This document shows, piece by piece, positions 1-13,071 of a DNA stretch of 64,000 nt. Source of the stretch: Perognathus longimembris pacificus (lineage: Eukaryota; Chordata; Mammalia; Rodentia; Heteromyidae); assembly GCF_023159225.1 (NCBI RefSeq), contig NC_063176.1:5964963-6028962 (forward strand), in the 5' to 3' direction. Under the pieces are notes generated by a model, which saw only the letters and a program-made list of their open reading frames with translations, was not told the origin of the DNA and did no database searches. The stretch's first letter is position 1. Each line of letters starts with the position of its first letter. The translations under genes and the position numbers were made by a program.

Positions 1-69
1 TGAGCAATCAAACCCAGGGCTTCACGTATGCGAGGTGAGCACTTTACCACTAGGCCACATTCCCAGCCC
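1..69 (-). mobile_element. IDL-Geo SINE, left-monomer fragment cut by window edge
   Basis: Read on the minus strand, this is the ID-like left half of the dimeric SINE seen repeatedly in the window: GGGCTGGGAATGTGGCC at the 5' end, then the B-box-like stretch and CCCTGGGTTTGATTG. The right half would lie before base 1. It is diverged from the consensus (CACTTTACCACTAGG for CACTCTTGCCACTAGG on the plus strand), so it is an older copy. Confidence 0.8.
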
Positions 70-1837
<1,768 letters not shown>

Positions 1838-1892
1838 TAAGGTGTTACAAAGGGCTACCCCTCTGTACATTACTTTGACAATAAAAAAAGTG
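1838..1892 (+). mobile_element. L1 3'-end remnant
   Basis: The phrase CCCCTCTGTACATTACTTTGACAATAAA is the terminal 3' UTR signature that ends the longer L1 copies near 55.7 kb and 44.5 kb. Only the last 50 or so bases and an A-rich tail remain, an extreme 5' truncation. Confidence 0.6.
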
Positions 1893-2217
1893 AAGAAAGG
1901 CTAACCAAATCCTAAAGAACAGGGCTTGCTGATCCAGTGTGAAATAAATGTGAAAATACAGGTAGAAGTGTGTGGGGGTGCAAGAGTGAGAGATTTTCTC
2001 TCAATGGTGTTAATTGGCATCTTTCTAGCAAACAACAATTTTATAATATTATTAATTTTCTATAATTAAGGTGGAAGATAGCTCTAACTGATTCAGAAGC
2101 AGATAATTCTGAAAAGTGTGTTGTACACTGTGTTGTTTTTCTTTCTTTCCTGTAATACAAACTCTTCATAGCTACTACATATAACATGATTTTCTTTTTC
2201 TTTCTTTTTAAAAATTG

Positions 2218-2335
2218 AAATACCGTAGTTGGGCTTGAAGTCAGGACCTGGGTGCTGTCCCTTAGCTTTTCATAAAACACATAAAACTTGTGTGCTCTAG
2301 CACTTGAGCCACAGCTCTAGTTCTTTATATCTTCC
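2218..2335 (-). mobile_element. B1/Geo-type SINE, right monomer only
   Basis: The plus strand reads GGGCTTGAAGTCAGGACCTGGGTGCTGTCCCTTAGC, then CTAGCACTTGAGCCACAGCTC. This is the reverse complement of the right monomer found in complete dimers such as 45011-45255. The left (B1-like) half is absent and the copy is diverged. Confidence 0.65.
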
Positions 2336-2574
2336 TTATATATAAATGATCATATTTTATTGGCTGTTTTGCTTTTTAGATTTTTCACCTTTGCTAAACT
2401 GGCCAAACCTTAAGCTAAATAGTTTTCACTGTCATTAACTACAATGTGTTAAAACCACACCTTTAAACAATTCATGCAAACATAGCAAAATATTTTATAA
2501 ATTGTTGGCTCCCTCTCATTTCAGTTAGTCTTCCTTGTTTATGATGATATTCCATAGATATTTTTCTTTCAAAT

Positions 2575-2760
2575 TTTGTTTTTATTGTTAAGGTGCTTAC
2601 AGAGCAGTTACAGTTACATAAGTCAGATAATGAGTACATTTCCTTTTGAAGAGTATTACCCCCTTCATCCTTTTCTCCCAGTTCTTTCCCTCCCTCCCCT
2701 GGTCCCAAAGTTGTATAGATCATTTCCAACATAGTGTTTAGCAAGTATCACTGCTAATAA
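2575..2760 (-). mobile_element. L1 3' UTR end, minus strand
   Basis: It begins with TTTTTATTGTTAAGGTGCTTACAGAG and contains the C-rich stretch CCCTCCCTCCCCTGG, matching the reverse complement of the 3' UTR in the L1 copies at 34.1 kb and 55.6 kb. It is truncated just upstream of the UTR. The minus-strand frame across it is only UTR read-through. Confidence 0.75.
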
Positions 2761-4900
2761 TAGAGTATCACTGCCATAATAGAAAAGGGAAAGAATTGGA
2801 ACCATTGTTATTTTCTTCCCATTTTTTTTTTCACTCATCACTTAACCAGAAGTACACAGTAAAGAGTACTGGAAGAGCATGAACATATCACCAAGTCATA
2901 TAAAAAAGCAATTGCTTTTGGACAGCCATTTCTCTTTGGAAATATATATCCCCACAGTAAATATATATATATATGTATATATATATGCATTGTGAGATTT
3001 TTGCTTATGCTGAATCCTAGATATTTAATTTTATAATGAAAAGGTGAGTTCTAAAATTCTTGCTGATGATTTAAAGTTAAAACATAATTATTTTAATTAA
3101 AATTATAATTAAATTTTATTACATTAAATTTAAAAATTTAAGTTAAAACTTTAAATGACATTCAAAAGATAAATAAAGAGAGGATGGGGAGAAGACGAGG
3201 AGGAGGAGCAGGAGGAGGAGGAAGCAGAAGTCAATATTATTACAATATGTTATATGTGAGCAAGAGAGACTTCGCTCTTCAGCTAGCCTAATAAATTCTG
3301 TACCTTTCCCCATTTAGTCCTTACATGAAGAGACAGAGAAACTGCTGCTCTAGTATATTATATACGAAATGTTATAATATAGAAAAGGAATAGAGTCATG
3401 ACAGGAAAAGGAATTTGGATAGAGATTTCAGGTAAAGACTTTTGAAAAGGAGTCACTCTAAGAGACACTTCAGTGATGAGGAAGAAACCATTCATGATAA
3501 ACCTGGAAAACACTGAGGAAGAGGAAAATGGAGTAAAGAAAAGTCTAGACATGGGAAACAGCATCATAAACTCCAGAAATGGAAAAGAGCCATCATGGCT
3601 TCAGTGTGCATGGGCAGAAAGCAAGGGAGGGAAAGAGAGAGGACTGGTCACAGGGGCACAGAAATGAGCAGTTCTGTTTTCTTTTGGTGTTGTTTATTCA
3701 TTTAGGTGGTAATGAAATTGAATGAAGAATCTCAAAACATAAAATTGAAGTTTTATTTTGGCCAGTATTTGAGGATCCCAGTTTTGAAGGGGACAGACAG
3801 TATTTGTGTTTCTGAAACACATAAAAAATGATTCTTACGAAAACAGTGATACTTCACACAGAAGAAACTGTCATATGTCTTAATATTTGATTGAAGTTTC
3901 ATCTTTCAGCAAGTGGCTGTTGGGAATGTTTAACATGTATTCGTGGCTTTGATGTGAAAGCAACAATGGCATTCTTCTCACTGGACCCAGAGGAGTCAAA
4001 GGAACTAAGGATCTGGGTTCAATCCTCTGAAACCACGAAGTGAAATAAACTACTCCTTCCTTTCATCTAGTAAATAAGAGTAAAAGAAAAATGCCACTCA
4101 ACAAGGAATATTAGAGTTTAAGAGAAAGCTTCAAGAGTTTGCTGTTTCTTCCCATTGGCGTAAATGAAATAAATTTTTGATAGATGCCTGTATGGACATT
4201 TTTGGATAGCCTTTTCTAATGGAAAGGGACATTAACATGGACAGAATATGCATATAGACTGCCTCACAAGACATAGAACAACAGGAAATCAAGAGAAAAC
4301 ACTGCACTAAACACTTTAGCAGAGAAGTCATTTGTTTCACTGGTAGAAGGAAGTCAATTGTCAAGGTGTAAATGCTAGACCTCTGAACATTAGTTGAATA
4401 TTAAACATGGTGATATGACAATACCAAATAGATATGAAAGCTTATGAAAAAGCAAAAATCTCATATGCATACACACATATCTATTGTTCATGCCATTTCC
4501 TTTTTTCATTGTAACTAATGATTTCCCCTGCATCTTGTAAGACATGATTGGTTATTTAAATTGGCTAAAGTAGCTATTCCTACTCAAGAACTAACTCTGT
4601 GAAAGGGGAATAGGTTTAAAAATCTTACAAAGTCTGGTACTTTAACTTTTGGCCTCCAGTTATAGTGACTGATTGTTTTCATTTTTCAATTTCCTTTTAC
4701 CTTGGTGATTCTTGATTCCTCACATTATTGTTTGGTGCTCAAATATTCTGTGGGTCAATGAAACTGTGATTTGACAGTGTTAGTGTTTAATGAGAGCATG
4801 TTTAAATTCAGATGTAAGCCCAGTCCACAGATACTGAGTCAGAATCTACGTTGATACAAGATTTGAGGCCACTGCTATAAGCTTTGAGGTTTGAGAAACA
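2761..4900. other. Mostly single-copy DNA with two simple-sequence patches
   Basis: It contains an (AT)n patch at about 2959-2988, a purine-rich GGA/GAA run at about 3181-3230, and otherwise unrecognised AT-rich sequence. Short open frames here (for example 3473-3667 plus, 4131-4364 minus) have no recognisable domain and are not supported as genes. Confidence 0.5.
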
Positions 4901-4904
4901 AAGC

Positions 4905-5345
4905 TGTACAGCACATTAAGTTCCAGTGTAGTGAAGTACAAAACAGGTTTCATCCATAGCAATCATATTCTTCTTTCTTCCTACACCCCATGAAGCAATG
5001 TATAGATGATGTAGTAATTCAGATTGTTCCAGAGGGATGAAACAGATGTACCCCACATTCAGAGTCTTGTCTAGTTCATGTAGCCCATTCATAGTCTGTA
5101 AAAGCACAGCATCCATAACACTACAGATGGAGACCGGATCCAGGCTCATTTCCTGATAGCTGTTTGGAATATACTGCCAAAGTCCCACTTATAACACTTC
5201 TGTGCAGCTGCAATCCAATCGTTATTGATCCAGCTGTAGTGACGTGACTGGAATCAATGTCTTAAATCCTTCAAAGCAGGGTTTGTAAATTGCCCTCCAA
5301 TTATTCAGGTGCCATTGCAGCTACACTGGCCTCAGTACAGTCTCC
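4905..5345 (-). pseudogene. Possible processed pseudogene or exon relic, unidentified
   Basis: The minus strand has a 90-codon open frame (4916-5188) with coding-like composition, including residues such as MSLDPVSICSVMDAVLL and a repeat-free, balanced amino-acid mix. Upstream of it a second frame also reads plausibly (a stretch like NNDWIAAAQKCYKWDFG) before shifting, which is what a decayed cDNA copy would look like. The block is richer in GC than its flanks. I cannot name a parent gene, and I see no poly-A tail or target duplication. It could also be chance open frame or an unknown transposon relic. Confidence 0.25.
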
Positions 5346-5786
5346 ATATTCTCCACTGAAAAATCAGTTTTCCCTCTTGTTATTAAGGAATTCTGATTAT
5401 TTTATGAAACTGATATTATATAAAGGAAAAATACATTAAGTTAAAAACATTCAAATACCTCAAAGTGTATCTACAGATAAAAAAGCAGATTTTCCTTTTC
5501 ATTGTTGAATAAATACAATTTTAAGCCAGAATAAGTAACACTATTAATAATATGCATGATAACAGGTATGTACATTTCACTTCTAAAAGTAATGGGAAAA
5601 GCTTGACTTGTTCCTCCAATGTGTTAAAAGTGACTTCAATAACTTTGTGTTACGTATAGAAATGTTATTGTATTTTCTCCTTAAAAATAAAGCATTAATA
5701 TTGTCAAATGGATTTATTTTGAGGAAAAAGTATGACTAAAGTTCCTGAACATAAAAGAACCCAAAGCTACCTATTTTTAAGAAAAA
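5346..5786. other. AT-rich single-copy DNA
   Basis: No repeat, gene or RNA gene was recognised. Confidence 0.45.
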
Positions 5787-6005
5787 TCCTGACAGCCTAG
5801 CACTGTTGGCTGATGTCAGTAATGCCAGTTATTTAGGAAGCTAAGAAGAGGAAGATCACAGTCAAACCTACACAGAAAAGTCTGGGTGACTCCATCTCCA
5901 AATATAACTAGCCGAAAGCAACAATGGAGGCATGACTCAAGTGGTTGAGTGCCATTTAAGCAAGTAGGAGATCCTAAGTTCAAGTCCAAGTTCTCCAAAA
6001 AGAAA
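5787..6005 (+). mobile_element. Old B1-like/ID-like dimeric SINE
   Basis: The left part has a 7SL-like layout: an A-box region resembling TTGGCTGATGTCAGTAATGCC, then AGGAAGCTAAGAAG and ATCACAGTCAAACC. The right part has ATGACTCAAGTGGTTGAGTGCC and a B-box-like AGTTCAAGTCC, followed by an A-rich tail. It is more diverged than the IDL-Geo copies, so it probably predates them. Confidence 0.6.
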
Positions 6006-6080
6006 ACAAAAATACTTATGAAAAATATGATGCTAGTTTGAAAAAAAAAAACAGTTCTTTTTAAAAAATTTTTTCTTCCT

Positions 6081-6660
6081 GTTTTTTTTTTCTTATTTAT
6101 TGTCAAAGTGATGTACAGAGAAGTTACAGTTTCATACGTTAGGCATTGGATAAATTTATTGTACTGTTTGTTACCTCCTCCCTCATTCACCCCTCCTCCT
6201 TCCCCCTTTCCCTCTCCCCCCATAAGTTGTTCAGTTCATTTACACCAAACAGTTTTGCAAGTATTGCTTTTGTAGTCGTTTGTCTTTTTATCCTGTGTCT
6301 CTCAATTTTGGTATTCCCTTTCACTTTCCTAGTTCTAATACCAGTATATACAGTTTATAATGTACTCAGATAAGATAGAGTGATAGCACAGGTACACCAC
6401 AGGAAGGGGATACAAGAGGATCATCAACAATAAAAGCTACAGTTTCACATGGCATGTTGAAAGTAATTACAACAATGATATAACAGTCGTTTCCATAACA
6501 TGGAGTTCATTTCACTTAGCATTATCTTATGCATTCATAGGGGCATAGCTACTAGGCTCTTGTGATCCTCTGCTGTGACTAGCCTAAACCTGTGACAATT
6601 ATTCCCCATGACAGAGACCATAGAGTCCATGTTTCTATGGGTCTGGCTCACTTAGTATGA
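6081..6660 (-). mobile_element. 5'-truncated L1, 3' UTR plus last ORF2 codons
   Basis: It starts with a T-run and TTATTGTCAAAGTGATGTACAGAG, followed by the pyrimidine-rich UTR (CCTCCTTCCCCCTTTCCC). It runs to GTCTGGCTCACTTAGTATGA, which corresponds to the ORF2 C-terminal codons (SEVSQ region). It aligns along its whole length with the reverse-strand part of the L1 at 34.1 kb. No target duplication was found. Confidence 0.85.
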
Positions 6661-6704
6661 TTTGTGTGCATGTACCTGTGTGTACATGCAGGTGCATGGG
6701 AGTG

Positions 6705-6935
6705 TGCATTTGTGGCGGCCCTGAGGCTTGAACTCAGTCTTGTCCTATTGCTTGGCTTTATAACTAAACATTAGAGATCTACCATTTGAGCCACATCTCC
6801 ATGTCCTGCACTTTGTTAATTAATGGAAGCTATTAGTCTCAGGGATTTTTCTGCCCAGGCTGGTTTCGAAATCCAATATTCAGATCTTAGCTTCCTGAGT
6901 AGCTTGAATTGCAGATATGAGCCTCAAGTTCCTGG
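6705..6935 (-). mobile_element. B1/Geo-type dimeric SINE
   Basis: The plus strand shows the dimer in reverse: GAGGCTTGAACTCAG, ACCATTTGAGCCACATCTCC, then CTGCCCAGGCTGGTTTCGAA and CTTCCTGAGTAGCTTGAATT of the B1-like head. It is diverged and partly rearranged in the linker. Confidence 0.75.
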
Positions 6936-6959
6936 TCATTCTATGATTTTACTTTGTTT

Positions 6960-7190
6960 ATTGGTTTTGTGAGTACCCCTATGCTTGAAGTCAGTGTCTC
7001 AATTTGTTTGGATTACTTGTTCTGCTTTCTTGTTTGGCTACGTTTCCATCCTGATATTTTGCTTCTTTGGAAAGGGAGTCCCATATATTTTTTCTGCAGT
7101 GGCTGGATTTAAACTTCAGTCTTCCAGATCACATTTTTCTGAGAAGCTAGGATTAAAGCTGTGAGCCACCAGCACCTGGCTTGATTTTGA
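6960..7190 (-). mobile_element. B1/Geo-type SINE, strongly diverged
   Basis: It ends with AGCTAGGATTAAAGCTGTGAGCCACCAGCACCTGGCT, the reverse of a B1-like head. The right half (CCCCTATGCTTGAAGTCAGTG onward) is only loosely recognisable. It lies directly beside the preceding SINE, in the same orientation. Confidence 0.6.
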
Positions 7191-7904
7191 GCATTTCAAA
7201 GACACAAAAAGCTGATTTCATAAGTGAAATGGCACTTTTGGCAAAAAAAAAAAAAAACCTACAAATTCAATATCAGAAAAGGGAAAATGATTTGGTGAAA
7301 GAAAACATTGGTGGGTTTAACTAATCTAGTACTATTGTAGTTGACATATGGAGTCATTCCAAGAGCAGTGACAAGAAATATTATTTTATTAAAATCAAAT
7401 AGCAAGTAAAATGATGCAATTAAATATTAGAATACTTAAACTTTGCATTGTAGAGTTGAAAATTGAAGGCATTCACGTTTTATTTCTAAGTACTATAAAA
7501 TAGAATATTAAGGTAATATGAATGGTGTACACAAACTATATTAAATTAGCATTTCAAATGAAACCAGAGTAAGTTAGATTTGTTGTGAAATCAAAATTAT
7601 TTCAGCTTTAATTCTGAAGAACAAAGAGGAAGCAAAACTAACTAGATGATCCTTTTAGTAAGCTACCTGAATATAATCTCAAATTAATTTTCTCAATAAT
7701 GTTCTCAGTGTTACATCTACTTAATAGAAAAGAAAACAGAAGCTTGAGAGGAAAATTATTTGGAAAAATCCACTTGGTAGAGAAACTTCACATTTCAAAT
7801 GGAAATTTGATTTTAAAATCTATCAGCTTTATACCATGTTCAATACATGAACAAATCAATATAATACAATGCTATTCTTCAGATGTGTACAGGTGAGAAG
7901 GAAT
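7191..7904. other. Single-copy DNA, nothing recognised
   Basis: There is a 15-base A-run near 7241 and no other structure. The 65-codon plus-strand frame at 7699-7896 has no recognisable content. Confidence 0.45.
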
Positions 7905-9800
7905 GTTTATCTAAATGAAAATGACAAGAATATTGTTTTTTGTTCTTTCTTCATAGATTCTATGGAATCCTCAGTTCCTGAGATTCGATCCTCTGCTTCA
8001 TCTAGTCTGGACTGTAGGCTAGCTACTTGATTTCGAATCTCTTTTCCTTCTGACTGGTCTTTCTTGATGGTTTCCATGTTTTTGCTATAACTTTCTCTTA
8101 GGTCCTGTATGGACTTCTTTACTTCATTAATTTGGTTCTGAGTACTGTCTCTCAAATCTTTTAGCTGGTTAGCTATCTTTTCATTGGACTCTTGAAGTTC
8201 ATTTATCTTTCTATTTGTGGAGGCCATGAAATCCCCTATTACTTTATGGATGGATTAATGTATTGATTCAAACTTTTCATTTAACATTTTATCAGTAGAG
8301 TTTGTAGTGCATTTTGAGGGTTCTCTTCTAGGTCTTTGATTGACTGTTCTGCTTCCTGCTTGTTTTGCGTGGGAGATGAGATTCCCTGGCCTGCCATCTT
8401 TCTTGTCTTTCTTCTGCCCATTTAGATTGGAAATGCCAATCTACAAGCGCCTGTGAGCACTGTTTAAGACCCAAAGCAGACCTTACCAAGCACTGTTGTA
8501 TAAAACTTAGAAGTTCACAATTATATACAGATACCTTCCCTCTCTTTTTTGTATATAAAAATCCGATTTGGTGTCCCTAAAGAATACAATTTTAATATAA
8601 CAACCAACCCTGAGCCCTGTATTCAATAGTTACTTATTTACCATTATAACCCTATGAGCAATTTTTGTTTTTATATTAAGTTCTTTTTGGACTGGTGAGA
8701 TTTCTCTATGAACCCCTTTGATTCACTCGGATTGAACAAGGATACCCTCTTTCCAATAACGAGGGGTCAATGTAGTCTGGAGGTCCTGGAATTAAATTAG
8801 GAGGGTAAGTTAGGGGTAGTGAAGAGAATAGAATAAAATGAATGGGAGGGGGGTGATGATTTTTCTTTAGTTTCAGTGAAGTGGAAAGGTGGAGAAGAGT
8901 AGAATTCATAGAAAGAACAAGGTTGAAATGATAGACAATGGAGAGTCTGCAGAGAGGAATAAGGTGCTAGTCAAAGGAAAGTAATTTTAAAGAAAGAAAA
9001 TGTGAAAAGAGAAACAAAGAAAAAATACAGGAAAACAAACATACAAAACACACAAAAATTACCAAAAATAAAAAACCCAATAAAACAAACAAATAAAAAC
9101 AGAAAACAAAAAACTAATGACAATTCAAAAATGAAAAATAAAATTAAAAAATGTTAAAAAAAAAATGGAGTCTTCCTTGTTTGGGTGGGCTTTCTACAGG
9201 CTCTGGTTTCCTTGTGATGGTCTGCAGTCTATTTTGCTGCTTGGCTGGTTTGACTTACTTTCAGATTGCAGGGGGTGGATCTCTTTTGACCCTCTTCCCC
9301 TGTTAGTGAAATCCTGGGGCTCTGTGGCTCGCACAGCTTGCAGGTAGGACTTGGGTGTCCTCTGAGGTTGGGGGACGCTGAACAGTTTGGGGAACCATGG
9401 CTCTTCCTGTCTGCTGTGGGATCACTGGTTTTAACACCTGGCTTTGAATAGGCTGTGGACTCAGCAGGGTGGGGCGACTCCAGCCTGGTTTACCCGGCTG
9501 AGAGCTGCTTACCAGCTGCTTACCTCATGGACAGGGGCGACCTTCTCCTGGGCGGAGCTGACTGTGGGATTCAGTTCTGTCTGCAGGTAGGAATTGGGCT
9601 TCCACTGTAATGAGGCTGTTTATCTTTCTCGGGAACTGTTACTCTCCCATCTGATTTGTGTCAAAGATGAATCATAGGCACTGTGTGGTTCAAGCAACCT
9701 TATACATGGCAGTCAGCAGCAATGAGATGATGAGCAGAGCCAAATCCAGTCAGAGCACAAGCAACTTCCTGACTTTCTCATCTCCATCTCGATCATTAAC
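7905..9800 (-). mobile_element. L1 5' portion: probable 5' UTR and broken ORF1, no 3' end
   Basis: Unlike every other L1 here, this fragment retains the 5' side. ORF1 coding sequence on the minus strand starts near 8397 and stops at about 7907. Upstream (8398 to about 9800) is long non-coding sequence, including a GC-richer block (9165-9720) with CTGGGCGGAGCTGAC and related phrases that resembles an L1 promoter/5' UTR. Assigning that part to L1 is inference from position and composition; the ORF1 part is firm. The missing 3' side must reflect deletion or an unusual insertion. Confidence 0.55.
7907..8397 (-). pseudogene. L1 ORF1 fragment, coiled-coil region, frameshifted
   Basis: ORF1 encodes the L1 RNA-binding chaperone that coats L1 RNA in cytoplasmic RNPs. 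An ATG at 8395-8397 opens a reading frame (MAGQGISSPTQ...) that stops after about 40 codons. A second frame continues from about 8240 and carries a heptad-rich helix ending in the typical SRLDEAEDRISG motif (around residues 73-84 of the 106-codon frame). At least one frameshift and two stops break it. The RRM and C-terminal domains are absent, so no functional protein is possible. Confidence 0.8.
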
Positions 9801-11215
9801 AGAGTTTTGAAGACTTTTGCTCTTTCTTGTCTTTTTCATACCTGTACTCAGTCTGGGTAAGTTGCCTAAATAGAGTTTACATTTTCTTGCAAGAATAAGT
9901 TTTTTACTTGAATCTTTGCATCTACCTTGATGTCATTTTGGGTCTAGGGCCCCCATAGCCCATTGGTTTCCATTTAGAGACACAGTTTTTACTCTCTAGG
10001 GTTGTAAATGCCAGGCCAGCTGAAAAGTCAGTTCTGAAGTATTTGAGTGGTCTTTATTATTATCATCAATATTATTGCCATGATGTGTCTTTTTACACAA
10101 TATGACACCCATTGGTTGTTAGCAATAAAAAGAAGGAAAAATAGTGTAAGTATCCCTTATAGTTGTAAGAAGGATATTATACTTTGCTGCTGAAATGGAA
10201 AACAATTTTGACTTCTTTGAGCTGAATGAAATGTATTGAGTATCTTTAAAATTGACAGAAAAACGAAATAAATTCTATAGAGGCAGGAAGGAAGCATAAA
10301 TCCAGTGTAATTTATTAGAGTGCCAGCAATACTTGTGAAAACCTTTGGGGAAGCAGCCATTCTCTTCAAATGGATTTCACTACTTCCTTCATTCTTAATT
10401 CAAGAAAAAGAATTTCATATAGATACAGCTTATTAGTGCATCCTGCACCACTGTCAACTTCTCAAAAACCAAAGGTTGAACGAGTAGCAGGAGTTTGGGA
10501 GCTAGTTACTATTTTACCATTGGGTAAAAATTAAATTAAGAAACGATATGAACTATATAGTTTAACATGATAACCTATAAGGTATCACTTTAAGCAAAGG
10601 GTTAGAAAAACAGAATTAGGAAACTTGTTCTGATGTCAGTTAACTTAGGTGAGAGTTTATCATCAGAATGCCTCAACACCATTCAGCCATCATCTTTGCT
10701 GATGTTTTCTAACTGAACACTGCAATATTGCTACTGAAGCTCCCTAATTCCAGTTTTCTAAGAGAAAGGCAGCAAAAACAGTTGAAAGAAAGCACCCATT
10801 TGTCCCAGGAAAAGATTCACTCTGTTTCAACTAATGCTTCTGGGAATTTCATCCAAGTGCTGGGAACTGTAGATTTAAAATTTTCAGGTTTGTCAGTATA
10901 GATAGTTGATTTAGACATGGGTTAAGTTGGTGTACTATTACTAACCTCAGGATTCAACTCACAGTTCTTTTCTTCTTCCTCGTGTACACGTGCCTTGCAA
11001 AACTTCTCAAAGCATCTCAGTGTTCAACATCTGTGCTGTTGAACTAGAATGAAGAGAAACACTGCGACTTTCCTCACCTGAGTGTCATACCCGAGTGAGG
11101 TATATTATTCACAGTGTGCTGCTAGTGTGATACTGTCTCAATTCTACAATCTTATGCCACTTCACACACTTCAGAATTTTCCACCATACCCAGTTCATAG
11201 GTCTTTGTTTCCAGT
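9801..11215. other. Single-copy DNA, nothing recognised
   Basis: No recurring repeat, microsatellite or coding frame of note was found. It is average AT-rich mammalian sequence. Confidence 0.45.
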
Positions 11216-11219
11216 TCTC

Positions 11220-11720
11220 ATTCTGCCTGTCATCTTTCTACCTTGACTCTCAGGGAATGAGCACTTCATTTTCCTGGAAGTTATACGGACACTTCAAAAA
11301 TTCTGGAGTATTTAAGCCAGCAACGGTTGGACATTTTCACACCTGCTGCCTTCTCTGGTTGCTGTGGAAGAACTTTTCATGTATTCAAGATTGACAGGCC
11401 CCTTTCCACTGAATTCCATCACTTCTTTCAATCATTCCTCATTGTAACAGCAGCTGTGCCATTTCCTAGGTAAACGCTTTTTCATCTTGTACCTCATTCC
11501 CATTGGTATACAATGTAGAAAGAATCCTCTTGATGCCATCTTTTCCTCTGCCACTTTTCACAGCAAAATTTCAATAAAAGCTGCTGCATTTGTCTTCAAT
11601 TTTTCATTATTTTCTGTATTTTGAAGTCAGTCCAATCAGGCACCTCATCATTGAAACTACTTTTATTCCATGTCTCTAGTCATCTTTCTGCACTGTAAAC
11701 ATGGCCTAAATAGCTACTGA
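11220..11720 (+). mobile_element. Possible ancient mammalian-wide LINE remnant
   Basis: Phrases such as GCCACTTTTCACAGCAAAA and CAGTCCAATCAGGCACC followed by CATTGAAACTAC resemble an old mammalian LINE (L2-like) coding region that I know only approximately. The match is by eye and from memory, with heavy divergence, so the call is weak. Confidence 0.25.
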
Positions 11721-12835
11721 AAACATCACATCAATATATCCTTACCTCAAAAAAGAGAAGAAATAACTCCAAGGTCTTTGCTAAATAACTGTCCTTATTT
11801 ATAATAACTGTCTCAAAAATGTATCCCCCCAACAGTCATTCTCATGTCATTTGTCAGTCAGTTATCAGTAAATAGCCTCAATGTGGCCCCATTCTTAAAT
11901 TTATACAGGTTGGAAATTATACCAGAAGTCATAACACATAAGGGCCAAACCTGCCTACAAAAGGCAAACCAAGCTTTTCCAGATCTTTTGTACATTTGCT
12001 TTTATAATCCAGATTTTGTGTTGCATGCATGACCACCCTGCTTATGTTTTAACAGTCTCATTTTCTCAGCATATCAGTTGAAAATCAACATTAAACATAA
12101 GGCAGATGAATGAAGCTTCTACAGATAGCTATACTAGCGATTGTTCTTGCTCTCTGAAGTTCAGCCTATATACAACAGTTCACAGAACACTCATTAAGCC
12201 TGGTTGAATTAAATATCTTCAGAATCCACTATCTAATAAAAAAAAAGTGGTTGCCTTATTCCACTAAGTTTGGAGTGGCTTTTTATGATGCAATAAGCCA
12301 GTTGAATATGCTTATTAGAGCAGAATTTTTAGTATTTTTAAATCTAGTCAAGGTTTTCTTATTGCTTGTTCAGCTAATATTCAGCCACAATTTATCTTGC
12401 CATATTTTGAAAATATGGTTATAGTTAACTTCTTAATAAGAGATATGAGAAAGGTAACAATGTTAAGACCTTTCATAGTAGATATGTAATTTTCCCTTTC
12501 CTATGCTTCTTGTCTGGGAAAATAATTGTTCTTGAAATTTACCTCTTGACAAATTCCACTGCAATGCTCCATCACAAATGTCAGTATTTTGTGCAGCTCA
12601 GGAGTCTGATGGGACCTGACTGAAAATTTTGATGTAATCTTGGTTTTTAATCTCTGAATCTTTTCTTTACATCTTCAGTGCAACCAAATTTCATTACATC
12701 TGTCTCTGCATGAGAATTTATTAAAACAAGCACTCTGCAGGCATGTTCATTTTGAAATCATGTTTTATTTCTGTTCTTTGAAATGATGTATCATCTTGGT
12801 AATTTCTCTCCTACTATTTCAATTGTTTCCTTTCT
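11721..12835. other. Single-copy DNA, nothing recognised
   Basis: No repeat of a family recurring in the window. The 62-codon plus frame at 11844-12032 shows no known domain. Confidence 0.45.
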
Positions 12836-13071
12836 AAAGTACACCTATTACGGGCTGGGGATATGGCCTAGTGGCAAGAGTGCTCTCCTCCTATACATGA
12901 AGCCCTGGGTTCAATTCCCCAGCACCACATATACAGAAAATGGCCAGAAGTGGCTCTGTGGCTCAAGTGGCAGAGTGCTAGCCTTGAGCAAAAAGAAGCC
13001 AGGGACAGTGCTCAGGCCCTGAGTCCAAGCCCCAGGACTCCCCCCCCCCCCCAAAAAAAGAACACCTATTA
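12836..13071 (+). mobile_element. IDL-Geo SINE with target duplication and C-rich tail
   Basis: This is a complete dimer (12851-13056). The left ID-like monomer carries an A-box-like TGGCCTAGTGGCAAGAGTG and B-box GGGTTCAATTCC; the right monomer runs GGCCAGAAGTGGC to AGCCCCAGGACT. The flanks AAAGTACACCTATTA (12836-12850) and AAAGAACACCTATTA (13057-13071) form a 15-base duplication with one mismatch. The usual GGACTGGCC end is replaced by a run of 13 C before the A tail. Confidence 0.95.

Noticed and set aside
12851..13056. A tRNA gene suggested by A- and B-box sequences
   Set aside because: The unit recurs many times with tails and target duplications and has no cloverleaf with intact acceptor stem. 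It is a SINE, not a tRNA gene.
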